A stretch of DNA of 64,000 nt, taken from assembly GCA_017304475.1 (NCBI GenBank), contig JAFKKV010000034.1, forward strand, positions 1 through 64,000. Direction: 5' to 3'. This stretch comes from Hyphomicrobiales bacterium (lineage in GTDB: Bacteria; Pseudomonadota; Alphaproteobacteria; Rhizobiales; Phreatobacteraceae). Position 1 is the first letter of the stretch, and the number at the start of each line of letters is the position of its first letter. The notes under the pieces are model-generated. The model searched no databases. It saw only the letters and a list, made by a program, of their open reading frames with translations, and had not been told where the DNA came from. This document shows, one piece after another, positions 36,133 to 44,343 of the stretch. The position numbers and the translations under genes are program-made.

Positions 36133-36247
36133 GGGGCAGGAAAGGGGGATGGGAGGGGGCTGGTTTTGGGCCGTTCCGGCGGGTGATGGCGGGGCTGGCG
36201 GCACGGCTAGGCGATGTGCCGGCCCGAGCAAAGAAAGCAATGCAATC

Positions 36248-36410
36248 AACCCTCTCCCAAAGGGAGAGGGTGGCGCCGTCAGGCGCCGGGTGAGGGGCGT
36301 AGGTGTTCAGGACTGGTGCCGATGCGCGTCGCGCATGCCGCCCTATCCGGAGAGGGACGACCCCTCACCCGGCAGCTGACGCTGCCACCCTCTCCCTTTG
36401 GGAGAGGGTT
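36248..36410. repeat. Family A long inverted-repeat element
   Basis: This is an almost intact copy of the element at 33568-33729: AACCCTCTCCC...GGGAGAGGGT, a GGCGCC pair, TGAGGGG, a variable middle, then the complementary right arm. With the site at 36116 it accounts for the gene-free interval 35948-36498. Confidence 0.9.
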
Positions 36411-36498
36411 GATTCAGTTGAGCTTTTTCAACGTTGGAACAGGCTTGGCGCAACGCGCGCCAAATGCGTTCCGCTAGGTCTGAGCCCAGCCGCCACCC

Positions 36499-36918
36499 TC
36501 AGGCGATCATGTTGACCTTGGCGCCGGCCTTGGCCTCGGCTTCCTTGGCCTGGCGGCTCTTGATCACCTTGGCCATCAGGTTTTCCTGGGCGACGGCGTC
36601 GCTGGTCTTGCCGCCGGTGACCGCGTTCTGCAGCGCCTCCTCGGGCGAACTGCCGAGGCCCCCGCCGAACAGCGCATTGGCGTCGGCCGCGCCCGAGGTG
36701 GTCGAGGAGCCGCCGAGCATGGAGACCAGCGAGCCGTCGCCGCCGGTGGCGCCGGCAAGCACCGAGATCACGGAATTGCTCTCGCCCGACAGCGAGTTGA
36801 TCAGCGCGTTGTTGGTGGTCAGCGAGTCGCTGATCGCGGAGGCGCGCTTGGAGCTCCACACCTGCGATTGCTGGTATGGGGTCAGGTCGTAGAAGCCGCT
36901 GGCGCCGATCACGGCCAT
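36499..36918 (-). CDS. Hypothetical protein in the flagellin cluster
   Basis: The product has 139 residues, rich in Ser, Gly and Ala: MAVIGASGFYDLTPYQQSQV, then SSKRASAISDSLTTNNALIN. It lacks a signal peptide and cysteines. The composition resembles exported flagellar axial or chaperone-like proteins, and it is divergent from the first flagellin. GGAGG lies 8 nt before the ATG. I do not recognise the family; a flagellar role is inferred from location only. Confidence 0.75.
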   Translation of the reverse strand: MAVIGASGFYDLTPYQQSQVWSSKRASAISDSLTTNNALINSLSGESNSVISVLAGATGGDGSLVSMLGGSSTTSGAADANALFGGGLGSSPEEALQNAVTGGKTSDAVAQENLMAKVIKSRQAKEAEAKAGAKVNMIA

Positions 36919-37105
36919 GATGGGACCTCCTGAGCCGCTGCCGGCCGAAGCGGATAATCTAATGGCGGCGAGCTTAAGCCTTGGTTAGCGGAATAGTTCC
37001 CCGCGCGGGCGCGTGTTCTTCCCTAGAGAAACTTAGCACTCGCCATGCTCCGGCGGGCCGAGGGGCGCTTTGGGCCCATATCGGGCCCTGTCGATACATC
37101 TCCGG

Positions 37106-37113
37106 TTAACCAT
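37106..37113 (+). promoter_or_regulatory. CtrA-type half-site in the flagellin 1 promoter region
   Basis: TTAACCAT is followed by TTAAC 9 bases after its TTAA. Downstream, a block related in all four tandem flagellins begins (TTAACGCGCCCTTAG here; TTTACCTGTCGTTAGG, TTTACCTGACGTTAGG and TTAACGCGTCATTAGG in the others). This block is the likely core promoter, though no known sigma consensus fits. Confidence 0.4.
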
Positions 37114-37157
37114 GCGGATTAACGCGCCCTTAGAATTCTGCCCGCGATAAAGCGGAC

Positions 37158-37195
37158 GCTCTCAAGAACGAGGGCAATTCGGTCCCATGGAGGGA
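37158..37195 (+). promoter_or_regulatory. Two-hairpin leader of flagellin 1
   Basis: Hairpin 1 (37158-37175) is GCTCTC-AAGAAC-GAGGGC. Hairpin 2 (37183-37195) is TCCC-ATGGA-GGGA, whose loop and 3' arm contain the Shine-Dalgarno GGAGGG. The start codon is at 37202. The layout is shared with three other leaders. Confidence 0.8.
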
Positions 37196-37201
37196 ATGAC
37201 T

Positions 37202-38701
37202 ATGTCCATTACGCTTTCCGCCGGCGTGCGCTCGAACCTGCTCAATCTGCAGAACACCGCCGAAGCAAAGAACCTGACCCAGACCCGTCTCTCGACCGGC
37301 AAGAAGGTCAACTCCGCTCTCGACAATCCGTCCAACTTCTTCACCGCTGCCTCGCTCTCCTCGCGTGCCAGCGATCTGTCGAACCTGCTCGACGGCATGG
37401 CGAACGGCATCCAGACGATCCAGGCGGCCAATAACGGCCTGACCTCGATCACCACCACCCTGCAGTCCATGCAGTCGACGCTGAACCAGGCGCGTCAGGA
37501 CAAGTCGTTCCAGACCCAGTCCTTCGACATCGATGCCACCACCATCGGCTCGAGCACGCTGAAGAGCCTCAACCTGTCGGGCGGTTCGATCGGGCCGGCT
37601 GGCGGCGCGGGTGTCGATATTGCGCTGAACACCTTGGCGGTTACCGCGACCACTGCAAGCCTGACCGCCGCTGGCGGTACCGACTTCAGTGCCGCCGATC
37701 CCGACATGTCGGCACTGAGCGGCAAGACGGTGACGCTGACGGCGGGTTCGACCACTGCGTCCTACACCTTCACCGCTTCTGCGACTGGCCAGAAGGCCGC
37801 GTTGACGTCAGCTCTTGCCGCTGCAGGCTTCACGGCTGCAGGCGCCGCGGCCGGCGTGAACTTCAGCCGCGCTGATGGCCAGAACTTCACCGTGGGCACG
37901 AGTGACACCGCTCTCGGCACTGCACTTGGTCGTGGTGCGACCACCACTACTACTTCGGCCAACGGTGTCCCCGCCGTCGTCGGTGGTGCGAAGACCGTCG
38001 ATCAGCTCGTGACTTCGATCAACACCAATGCCGGGCTGACCGGCAAGGTCACGGCGTCGAACGACAACGGCAAGCTGCGCATCCAGAACCTGTCGACCGC
38101 GGACCTGACCACCAAGGGCGCCGGCAGCGGCAAGGTCGACGGCGTCGCCGCTTCGACCAGCACTGTCGCCGGCAACAGCGTGCGTACCTCGCTCGCCAAG
38201 CAGTTCAACGACCTTCGCGACCAGATCACGAAGTTCGGCGACGACGCTTCCTTCAACGGCGTCAACCTGCTGCGCGGCGACAACCTGAAGCTGACGCTCA
38301 ACGAAACCGGCACCAGCTTCATCAACGTCCAGACCAAGGACAAGTCGGGCAACGCGACGTCGATCGACAACACGTTCCTGAAGACCGACACGGTGACCGC
38401 CGCCGAGTTCGACAGCGACAGCAACATCGACACCAAGCTCGACACCATCAAGGACGCGCTGTCCTCGATCCGTTCGGCTTCGTCGTCGCTGGGCAGCCAG
38501 CTGTCTTCGGTGCAGGCCCGCAAGGACTTCACCAAGAACATGATCAACACGCTGCAGGTCGGTTCCGACAACCTGACGCTGGCCGACACCAACGAGGAAG
38601 GCGCGAACCTTCTGGCGCTCAACACCCGCCAGTCGCTCCAGACCACCTCGCTGTCGTTCGCCTCGCAGGCCGACCAGGCGGTTCTCCAGTTCCTGCGCTG
38701 A
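37202..38701 (+). CDS. Flagellin 1 of the tandem array
   Basis: The product has 499 residues. The N-terminal about 110 residues (MSITLSAGVRSNLLNLQNTA, RLSTGKKVNSALDNPSNFF) and the C-terminal about 190 (KQFNDLRDQITKFGDDASFN, ADTNEEGANLLALNTRQSL) are nearly identical to the other three array members. The centre (about 115-270) is different and rich in Thr, Ala and Gly. The third of three in-frame ATGs is chosen because GGAGGG lies 7 nt before it. The filament is secreted through the flagellar export system. Confidence 0.95.
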   Translation: MSITLSAGVRSNLLNLQNTAEAKNLTQTRLSTGKKVNSALDNPSNFFTAASLSSRASDLSNLLDGMANGIQTIQAANNGLTSITTTLQSMQSTLNQARQDKSFQTQSFDIDATTIGSSTLKSLNLSGGSIGPAGGAGVDIALNTLAVTATTASLTAAGGTDFSAADPDMSALSGKTVTLTAGSTTASYTFTASATGQKAALTSALAAAGFTAAGAAAGVNFSRADGQNFTVGTSDTALGTALGRGATTTTTSANGVPAVVGGAKTVDQLVTSINTNAGLTGKVTASNDNGKLRIQNLSTADLTTKGAGSGKVDGVAASTSTVAGNSVRTSLAKQFNDLRDQITKFGDDASFNGVNLLRGDNLKLTLNETGTSFINVQTKDKSGNATSIDNTFLKTDTVTAAEFDSDSNIDTKLDTIKDALSSIRSASSSLGSQLSSVQARKDFTKNMINTLQVGSDNLTLADTNEEGANLLALNTRQSLQTTSLSFASQADQAVLQFLR

Positions 38702-38727
38702 GTTTCAGCTACGACCTCCAACTTCAG

Positions 38728-38758
38728 ACGGCGGCGCCACAAGCGCCGCCGTTTCTTT
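38728..38758 (+). terminator. Intrinsic terminator after flagellin 1
   Basis: A 9-bp stem ACGGCGGCG / CGCCGCCGT (loop CCACAAG) is followed by TTCTTT. It indicates that each flagellin is its own transcription unit. Confidence 0.88.
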
Positions 38759-38853
38759 GTGAAGTTTTTTTGCGTATTTGCTCTGCTTTTTGAAGCATAT
38801 GGTCGCGCGATTTACCTGTCGTTAGGTCGTCTGCCGTAGCGTCAATCCCGGGT

Positions 38854-38889
38854 CTTCGAGAACGAAGCCCGATTTTCCCAGGAAGGGAA
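38854..38889 (+). promoter_or_regulatory. Two-hairpin leader of flagellin 2
   Basis: Hairpin 1 is CTTCG-AGAA-CGAAG (38854-38867). Hairpin 2 is TTCCC-AGGAA-GGGAA (38875-38889) and includes the Shine-Dalgarno AGGAAGG. The GTG start is at 38896. Confidence 0.82.
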
Positions 38890-38895
38890 GCCAAA

Positions 38896-40449
38896 GTGGC
38901 ATCGAATATTACCCTGTCGGCCGGTGTCCGTTCCAATCTGCTCAACCTGCAGAACACGGCCGACGCCAAGAACCTGACCCAGACTCGGCTGTCGACCGGC
39001 AAGAAGGTCAATTCGGCCCTCGACAATCCCTCGAATTTCTTCACCGCGGCGTCATTGTCGTCGCGCGCCAGCGACCTGTCGAACCTGCTCGACGGCATGG
39101 CCAACGGCATTCAGACGATTCAGGCGGCCAACAACGGCCTGACCTCTATCACCACCACGCTGCAGTCGATGCAGTCGACGCTGAACCAGGCGCGCCAGGA
39201 CAAGTCGTTCCAGACCCAGTCCTACGACATCGATGCCGCCACGATCGGCACGTCCTCGCTGAAGAGCCTGAACCTGTCGGGCGGCGCGATCGGCCTGGCC
39301 GGCGGCGCCGGCGTCGATGTCGCGCTGAACACGACCGGCGCCGGCAGCGCGGCGACCGCCGCCACCTATACGGTCGCGACCGCCGGCAGCGTCGGAGCGA
39401 ACGCCTTCGACCTCAGCGGCGGCGGCAACCAGATCCAGCTGACCGTGAACGGCACGACCTTGGTCGTCAACGCGGCGGCGATGGACGCAGCGGGCGGCAG
39501 TGCCGGCAGAGGCAGCCTCGCCGTTGTCGCCCAAGCCATCGACAACGTTTTCCATGCGGTCGGCGGGACGGGCGTGACGACGTCCGTGCAGGGCGGCAAG
39601 CTCAGTTTCACCTCGACGGCAACGGGCAGCGCCGCCTCGGTGACTGTTGGAAGCATCACGGAGACCACGACCACCGGCTCCACCGGCCTTGCCGCAGGTT
39701 CGGCGACCGGTACCGACGCCGTGGCGGCCGGCGCCGTGAAGACCGTCGACCAGTTGGTGACCTCGATCAACACCAACACCTCGCTCACCGGCAAGGTCAC
39801 GGCGTCCAACGACAACGGCAAGCTGCGCATCCAGAACCTGTCGACCGCCGACCTGACCACCAAGGGCGCGGGCGGCGGCAAGATCGACGGCGTGAGCGCC
39901 TCGACCAGCACGATTGCCGGCAACAGCGTGCGCACCGCGCTCGCCAAGCAGTTCAACGACCTGCGCGACCAGATTACCAAGTTCGGCGACGACGCTTCCT
40001 TCAACGGCGTCAACCTGCTGCGCGGCGACAATCTGAAGCTGACGCTCAACGAAACCGGCACCAGCTTCATCAACGTCCAGACCAAGGACAAGCAGGGCAA
40101 CGCGACGTCGATCGACAACACGTTCCTGAAGACCGACACGGTGACGGCGTCCGAGTTCGACAGCGACGGCAATATCGACGGCAAGCTCGACACCATCAAG
40201 GATGCCCTGTCCTCGATCCGTTCGGCTTCGTCGTCGCTCGGCAGCCAATTGTCTTCGGTGCAGGCCCGCAAGGACTTCACCAAGAACATGATCAACACGC
40301 TGCAGGTCGGCTCCGACAACCTGACGCTGGCCGACACCAACGAGGAGGGCGCCAACCTTCTGGCGCTCAACACCCGCCAGTCGCTCCAGACCACCTCACT
40401 GTCGTTCGCCTCGCAGGCCGACCAGGCGGTGTTGCAGTTCCTGCGCTGA
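38896..40449 (+). CDS. Flagellin 2 of the tandem array
   Basis: The product has 517 residues and a GTG start (MASNITLSAGVRSNLLNLQN). The ends are almost identical to flagellins 1, 3 and 4. The central variable domain (about 115-290) includes FDLSGGGNQIQLTVNGTTLV and KLSFTSTATGSAASVTVGSI. Its leader and first 200 bases are closest to flagellin 3, so these two are probably the most recent duplicates. GGGAA lies about 8 nt upstream of the start. Confidence 0.95.
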   Translation: MASNITLSAGVRSNLLNLQNTADAKNLTQTRLSTGKKVNSALDNPSNFFTAASLSSRASDLSNLLDGMANGIQTIQAANNGLTSITTTLQSMQSTLNQARQDKSFQTQSYDIDAATIGTSSLKSLNLSGGAIGLAGGAGVDVALNTTGAGSAATAATYTVATAGSVGANAFDLSGGGNQIQLTVNGTTLVVNAAAMDAAGGSAGRGSLAVVAQAIDNVFHAVGGTGVTTSVQGGKLSFTSTATGSAASVTVGSITETTTTGSTGLAAGSATGTDAVAAGAVKTVDQLVTSINTNTSLTGKVTASNDNGKLRIQNLSTADLTTKGAGGGKIDGVSASTSTIAGNSVRTALAKQFNDLRDQITKFGDDASFNGVNLLRGDNLKLTLNETGTSFINVQTKDKQGNATSIDNTFLKTDTVTASEFDSDGNIDGKLDTIKDALSSIRSASSSLGSQLSSVQARKDFTKNMINTLQVGSDNLTLADTNEEGANLLALNTRQSLQTTSLSFASQADQAVLQFLR

Positions 40450-40479
40450 GTTTCAGCCGGGATCTCCAGTTTCAGGCGG

Positions 40480-40508
40480 CGGCGCCACAAGCATCGCCGT
40501 TTCTTTCT
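40480..40508 (+). terminator. Weak terminator after flagellin 2
   Basis: CGGCG...CGCCG with a long loop is followed by TTTCTTT. It is a decayed version of the structures after flagellins 1, 3 and 4, because the 3' arm reads GCATCGCCG in place of GCGCCGCCG. Confidence 0.6.
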
Positions 40509-40606
40509 GAGGTGAATGAGCGAGCACTGCGTATTCGACTTGCCTGATAGAGTCGAAAATCCATGCAATTTACCTGACGTTAGGTCGAATGCCGTAACGT
40601 GAGATT

Positions 40607-40648
40607 GGCTCCTCGAGAACGAGGGGCCGATTTTCCCAGGAAGGGAAA
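40607..40648 (+). promoter_or_regulatory. Two-hairpin leader of flagellin 3
   Basis: Hairpin 1 is GGCTCCTCG-AGAA-CGAGGGGCC (40607-40628, 9-bp stem with one G-U pair), the strongest of the four. Hairpin 2 is TTTCCC-AGGAA-GGGAAA (40632-40648). The GTG start is at 40654. Confidence 0.85.
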
Positions 40649-40653
40649 CCGAA

Positions 40654-42246
40654 GTGACCTCGAATATTACCCTGTCGGCCGGTGTCCGTTCCAATCTGCT
40701 CAACCTGCAGAACACCGCCGACGCGAAGAACCTGACCCAGACCCGGCTGTCGACCGGCAAGAAGGTCAATTCGGCCCTCGACAATCCCTCGAATTTCTTC
40801 ACCGCGGCGTCATTGTCGTCGCGCGCCAGCGACCTGTCGAACCTGCTCGACGGCATGGCCAATGGCATCCAGACGATCCAGGCCGCCAATAACGGCCTGA
40901 CCTCGATCACCACGACGCTGCAGTCGATGCAGTCGACGCTCAACCAGGCGCGCCAGGACAAGTCGTTCCAGACCCAGTCCTACGACATGTCGAGCTTCGT
41001 CGCCTCCGGCGCCGCCGGATCGCAAAAGCTGTCGATCAAGGACGGCGCGATCGGCGCCACCGCGATCGACGTCAGTCTGACCAAGGCGGTCGGCGCCACC
41101 GCGATCCCGGCCACGTCCGGTTCGGTGACCGGAACGACGGCCTTCTCGGCACCGATCAACCTGTCGGCGAGTGGCTCGAAGATTTCCTTCGACCTTAAGG
41201 TCGATGGCAGTCCGCCGACGACGATTACGCTGAACAAGGCGGCGGTCGACCTGAGCACGGGGCGGACTGACGGCACGATCAACAACGACTTGGAGATGAT
41301 CAGCGCGATCGCCACGGCGGCCATAACGGCTGGTGCGCCCGGCGCTGTGCTGCTCGCCGATCAGGTCACGCACAAGATCACCATCCAGTCGACGACGACC
41401 GGCCCGACATCGTCGGTCGATATCAGCAATCTCACCACCGACGATGGCTTGGGCGGTACCCTGTCCAATGTCGGCGGCCTGACGAACGGCAACGGCGTCG
41501 GCGCGGTGTCGTCGACGTCGCCCGGCACCACGACGGCCTTGACGGTTGATGAGCTCGTCAGCTCGATCAACGGCAACACCTCGCTGACCGGCAAGGTGAC
41601 TGCGTCGAACGACAACGGCAAGCTGCGCCTGCAGAACCTGTCGACCGCCGATCTGACGGTTGCGGGTGTCGCCAGTGGCAAGGTGGATGGCTCGACCTCG
41701 ACCGCTGCCATCGCCGGCAACAGCGTGCGCACCGCGCTGGCCAAGCAGTTCAACGACCTGCGCGACCAGATCACCAAGTTCGGCGACGACGCTTCCTTCA
41801 ACGGCGTCAACCTGTTGCGCGGCGACAACCTGAAGCTGACGCTCAACGAAACCGGCACCAGCTTCATCAACGTCCAGACCAAGGACAAGTCGGGCAACGC
41901 GACGTCGATCGACAACACGTTCCTGAAGACCGACTCGGTGACGGCGTCCGAGTTCGACAGCGACGGCAATATCGACACCAAGCTCGACACCATCAAGGAC
42001 GCGCTGTCCTCGATCCGCTCGGCCTCGTCGTCGCTCGGCAGCCAATTGTCTTCGGTGCAGGCCCGCAAGGACTTCACCAAGAACATGATCAACACGCTGC
42101 AGGTCGGTTCCGACAACCTGACGCTGGCCGACACCAACGAGGAGGGCGCCAACCTTCTGGCGCTCAACACCCGCCAGTCGCTCCAGACCACCTCACTGTC
42201 GTTCGCCTCGCAGGCGGACCAGGCGGTGTTGCAGTTCCTGCGCTGA
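40654..42246 (+). CDS. Flagellin 3 of the tandem array
   Basis: The product has 530 residues and a GTG start (MTSNITLSAGVRSNLLNLQN). It has the common D0/D1 ends; the central domain (about 112-320) has unrelated sequence, including ISFDLKVDGSPPTTITLNKA and ILVDQ-free Thr-rich stretches such as HKITIQSTTTGPTSSVDISN. The sharp boundary between shared and private sequence falls in the same place in all four paralogues, just after QSYD/QSFD. Confidence 0.95.
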   Translation: MTSNITLSAGVRSNLLNLQNTADAKNLTQTRLSTGKKVNSALDNPSNFFTAASLSSRASDLSNLLDGMANGIQTIQAANNGLTSITTTLQSMQSTLNQARQDKSFQTQSYDMSSFVASGAAGSQKLSIKDGAIGATAIDVSLTKAVGATAIPATSGSVTGTTAFSAPINLSASGSKISFDLKVDGSPPTTITLNKAAVDLSTGRTDGTINNDLEMISAIATAAITAGAPGAVLLADQVTHKITIQSTTTGPTSSVDISNLTTDDGLGGTLSNVGGLTNGNGVGAVSSTSPGTTTALTVDELVSSINGNTSLTGKVTASNDNGKLRLQNLSTADLTVAGVASGKVDGSTSTAAIAGNSVRTALAKQFNDLRDQITKFGDDASFNGVNLLRGDNLKLTLNETGTSFINVQTKDKSGNATSIDNTFLKTDSVTASEFDSDGNIDTKLDTIKDALSSIRSASSSLGSQLSSVQARKDFTKNMINTLQVGSDNLTLADTNEEGANLLALNTRQSLQTTSLSFASQADQAVLQFLR

Positions 42247-42274
42247 GCCCTTGAGGCTCTGGCGCTGAATAGTC

Positions 42275-42304
42275 CGGCGGCGGCACGCTTCGCCGCCGTC
42301 TTTT
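42275..42304 (+). terminator. Intrinsic terminator after flagellin 3
   Basis: An 8-bp stem CGGCGGCG / CGCCGCCG with loop GCACGCTT is followed by TCTTTT. Confidence 0.85.
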
Positions 42305-42413
42305 GAGGCCCTTTCCGGCCGCGCGCGACCCCCTTGGCGCGCGGGGTGCGGAGCATTGAAAAAAATCCGCAGGGTTAACGCGTCATTAGGAGGCGCTCGT
42401 TAGGTTGGCCATG

Positions 42414-42451
42414 GCTCTCAAGAAAGAGGGCTGCACCGTCCCATGAAGGGA
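42414..42451 (+). promoter_or_regulatory. Two-hairpin leader of flagellin 4
   Basis: Hairpin 1 is GCTCTC-AAGAAA-GAGGGC (42414-42431). Hairpin 2 is TCCC-ATGAA-GGGA (42439-42451) and includes the Shine-Dalgarno GAAGGG. The start is at 42458. Confidence 0.8.
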
Positions 42452-42457
42452 AACATG

Positions 42458-43897
42458 ATGGCCAGCATTACGCTTTCCGCCGGCGTTCGTTCGAACCTGC
42501 TCAACCTGCAGGGCACCGCCGAGCTTAAGAACGTCGTCCAGACCCGCCTGTCGACCGGCAAGAAGGTCAATTCGGCGCTCGACAACCCCACCAATTTCTT
42601 CACCGCCTCGTCGCTCACCTCGCGCGCCAGCGACCTGTCGAACCTGCTCGACGGCATGGCCAACGGCATCCAGACGATTCAGGCGGCCAATAACGGCCTG
42701 ACCTCGATCACCACGACGCTGCAGTCGATGCAGTCGACGCTGAACCAGGCGCGCCAGGACAAGTCGTTCCAGACCCAGTCCTACGACATCGACACGGTTG
42801 CGGTCGGCACTGCTGCGGCCAAGAACCTGAATCTGTCGGGCGGCCAGATCGGGCCTGCCGGCGGCCCCGGCATCGACGTCAAGCTGCAGAACCTGATGCA
42901 GACGGGCAGCGCCAGTGCCACGGTGACGGCCGGCACCGCCGGCGATATCGACGTGACCATTGGCGGCGTGACCAAGACCGTGACGCTCGCCAATGGCGAC
43001 GACATCACCGCCCAGATCGGCAAGATCAACACGGCTTTCGGCACCACGGTGGCGACCAACAATGGCGGCAAGATCGCGCTGACCGATATCAGCGGCACGG
43101 GCGCGACGGTCGCCGACCATGCCGGCAACGCCAATGGCACCGCCAACGCCGTGTTCGGCGGCGCGCCGGTTGTGAGCTATCCGCCGAAATCGGTCGACCA
43201 GCTGGTCTCTTCCATCAATGCCAATAGCGCGCTGACCGGCAAGGTCGTCGCCTCCAACGACAACGGCAAGCTGCGCATCCAGAACCTGTCGACCCAGGAC
43301 ATGACGGTGAAGGGCGCCGGCAATGGCAAGGTCGACGGCGCGCCGGCCTCGACCAGCACGGTCGTCGGCAACAGCGTGCGCACCTCGCTCTCCAAGCAGT
43401 TCAACGACCTGCGCGACCAGATCACCAAGTTCGGCGACGACGCTTCCTTCAACGGCGTCAACCTGCTGCGCGGCGACAACCTGAAGCTGACGCTGAACGA
43501 GACCGGCTCGAGCTTCATCAATGTCCAGACCAAGGACAAGGCCGGCAACGCCACCGCGATCGACAACGCCTTCTTCAACATCTCCAACACCTTGGCGAGC
43601 GATCTCGACAGCGACGCCTCGATCGATGCCCGCCTCGACATCGTCAAGGATGCGCTCGCCGCGATCCGCGCGGTCTCGTCCTCGCTCGGCAGCCAGCTCT
43701 CCTCGGTGCAGACCCGCAAGGACTTCACCAAGAGCATGATCAACACCCTGCAGGTCGGTTCCGACAACCTGACGCTGGCCGACACCAACGAGGAAGGCGC
43801 CAACCTCCTGGCGCTCAACACCCGCCAGTCGCTGCAGACCACCTCACTGTCGTTTGCCTCGCAGGCCGACCAGGCGGTGCTGCAGTTCCTGAAGTAA
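42458..43897 (+). CDS. Flagellin 4 of the tandem array
   Basis: The product has 479 residues, the shortest of the array. The N-terminus reads MASITLSAGVRSNLLNLQGT, slightly diverged from the others (TAELKNVVQTRLSTGKKVNS). The central domain (about 115-245) contains DIDVTIGGVTKTVTLANGDD. The C-terminal 190 residues are close to the others but carry more substitutions (AIDNAFFNISNTLASDLDSD). The ATG 7 nt after GAAGGG is taken as the start; upstream in-frame ATGs at 42443 and 42455 exist. Confidence 0.95.
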   Translation: MASITLSAGVRSNLLNLQGTAELKNVVQTRLSTGKKVNSALDNPTNFFTASSLTSRASDLSNLLDGMANGIQTIQAANNGLTSITTTLQSMQSTLNQARQDKSFQTQSYDIDTVAVGTAAAKNLNLSGGQIGPAGGPGIDVKLQNLMQTGSASATVTAGTAGDIDVTIGGVTKTVTLANGDDITAQIGKINTAFGTTVATNNGGKIALTDISGTGATVADHAGNANGTANAVFGGAPVVSYPPKSVDQLVSSINANSALTGKVVASNDNGKLRIQNLSTQDMTVKGAGNGKVDGAPASTSTVVGNSVRTSLSKQFNDLRDQITKFGDDASFNGVNLLRGDNLKLTLNETGSSFINVQTKDKAGNATAIDNAFFNISNTLASDLDSDASIDARLDIVKDALAAIRAVSSSLGSQLSSVQTRKDFTKSMINTLQVGSDNLTLADTNEEGANLLALNTRQSLQTTSLSFASQADQAVLQFLK

Positions 43898-43928
43898 GGC
43901 TTGGGGCGCAGGGGATTAGAGATGATGG

Positions 43929-43956
43929 CGGCGGCGCTGGAAGGCGCCGCCGTCTT
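43929..43956 (+). terminator. Intrinsic terminator after flagellin 4
   Basis: A 9-bp stem CGGCGGCGC / GCGCCGCCG with loop TGGAAG is followed by TCTT, a short T-run. Confidence 0.75.
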
Positions 43957-44047
43957 GGCTTTGAGGCGGGGGCAAGGGGCGGTTGGTGCGGGAGTGCGCG
44001 GCGAGATTGGCGCGTCGTGTCTCACCAGCGTTTTCAGGTGACACTTT

Positions 44048-44231
44048 ACGTCATCCCCGGCCGAGGCGAAGCCGAGGGGAAGGGGATCCAGGGGTTGCAG
44101 GGCTGCGCCCGCGCCGCCGCGAAATCACCTCGTCGAGATCGTTTCTCGGCCGGCTTTCGGGAGGCCGAGAGAGCGCGGCCTGTCGGCTCCTGGATCCCCT
44201 TCCCCTCGCTCCGCTCGGCCGGGGATGACGT
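44048..44231. repeat. Family B long inverted-repeat element
   Basis: The left arm TACGTCATCCCCGGCCGAGG...GGGGAAGGGGATCCAGG is complementary to the right arm CCTGGATCCCCTTCCCCTC...GGCCGGGGATGACGT, with a variable middle. It takes up much of the gene-free interval 43898-44343. Confidence 0.9.
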
Positions 44232-44343
44232 CAGTGTCGGAGGGTAGCTTGGCGCGAAATTTTCGCGGCGTCGACATCGGCCGGACGGCGCGGCACCTAT
44301 GACAGCTACGGCGGGCCCATCGGATGCGGAACAGCCGCCCCCC

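Noticed and set aside
39366..42356. Long minus-strand frames antisense to the flagellins (39052-40248, 39366-40961, 40810-42045, 41361-42356)
   Set aside because: They appear at the same place in each paralogue as mirrors of the conserved flagellin ends, and the plus-strand genes are unambiguous.
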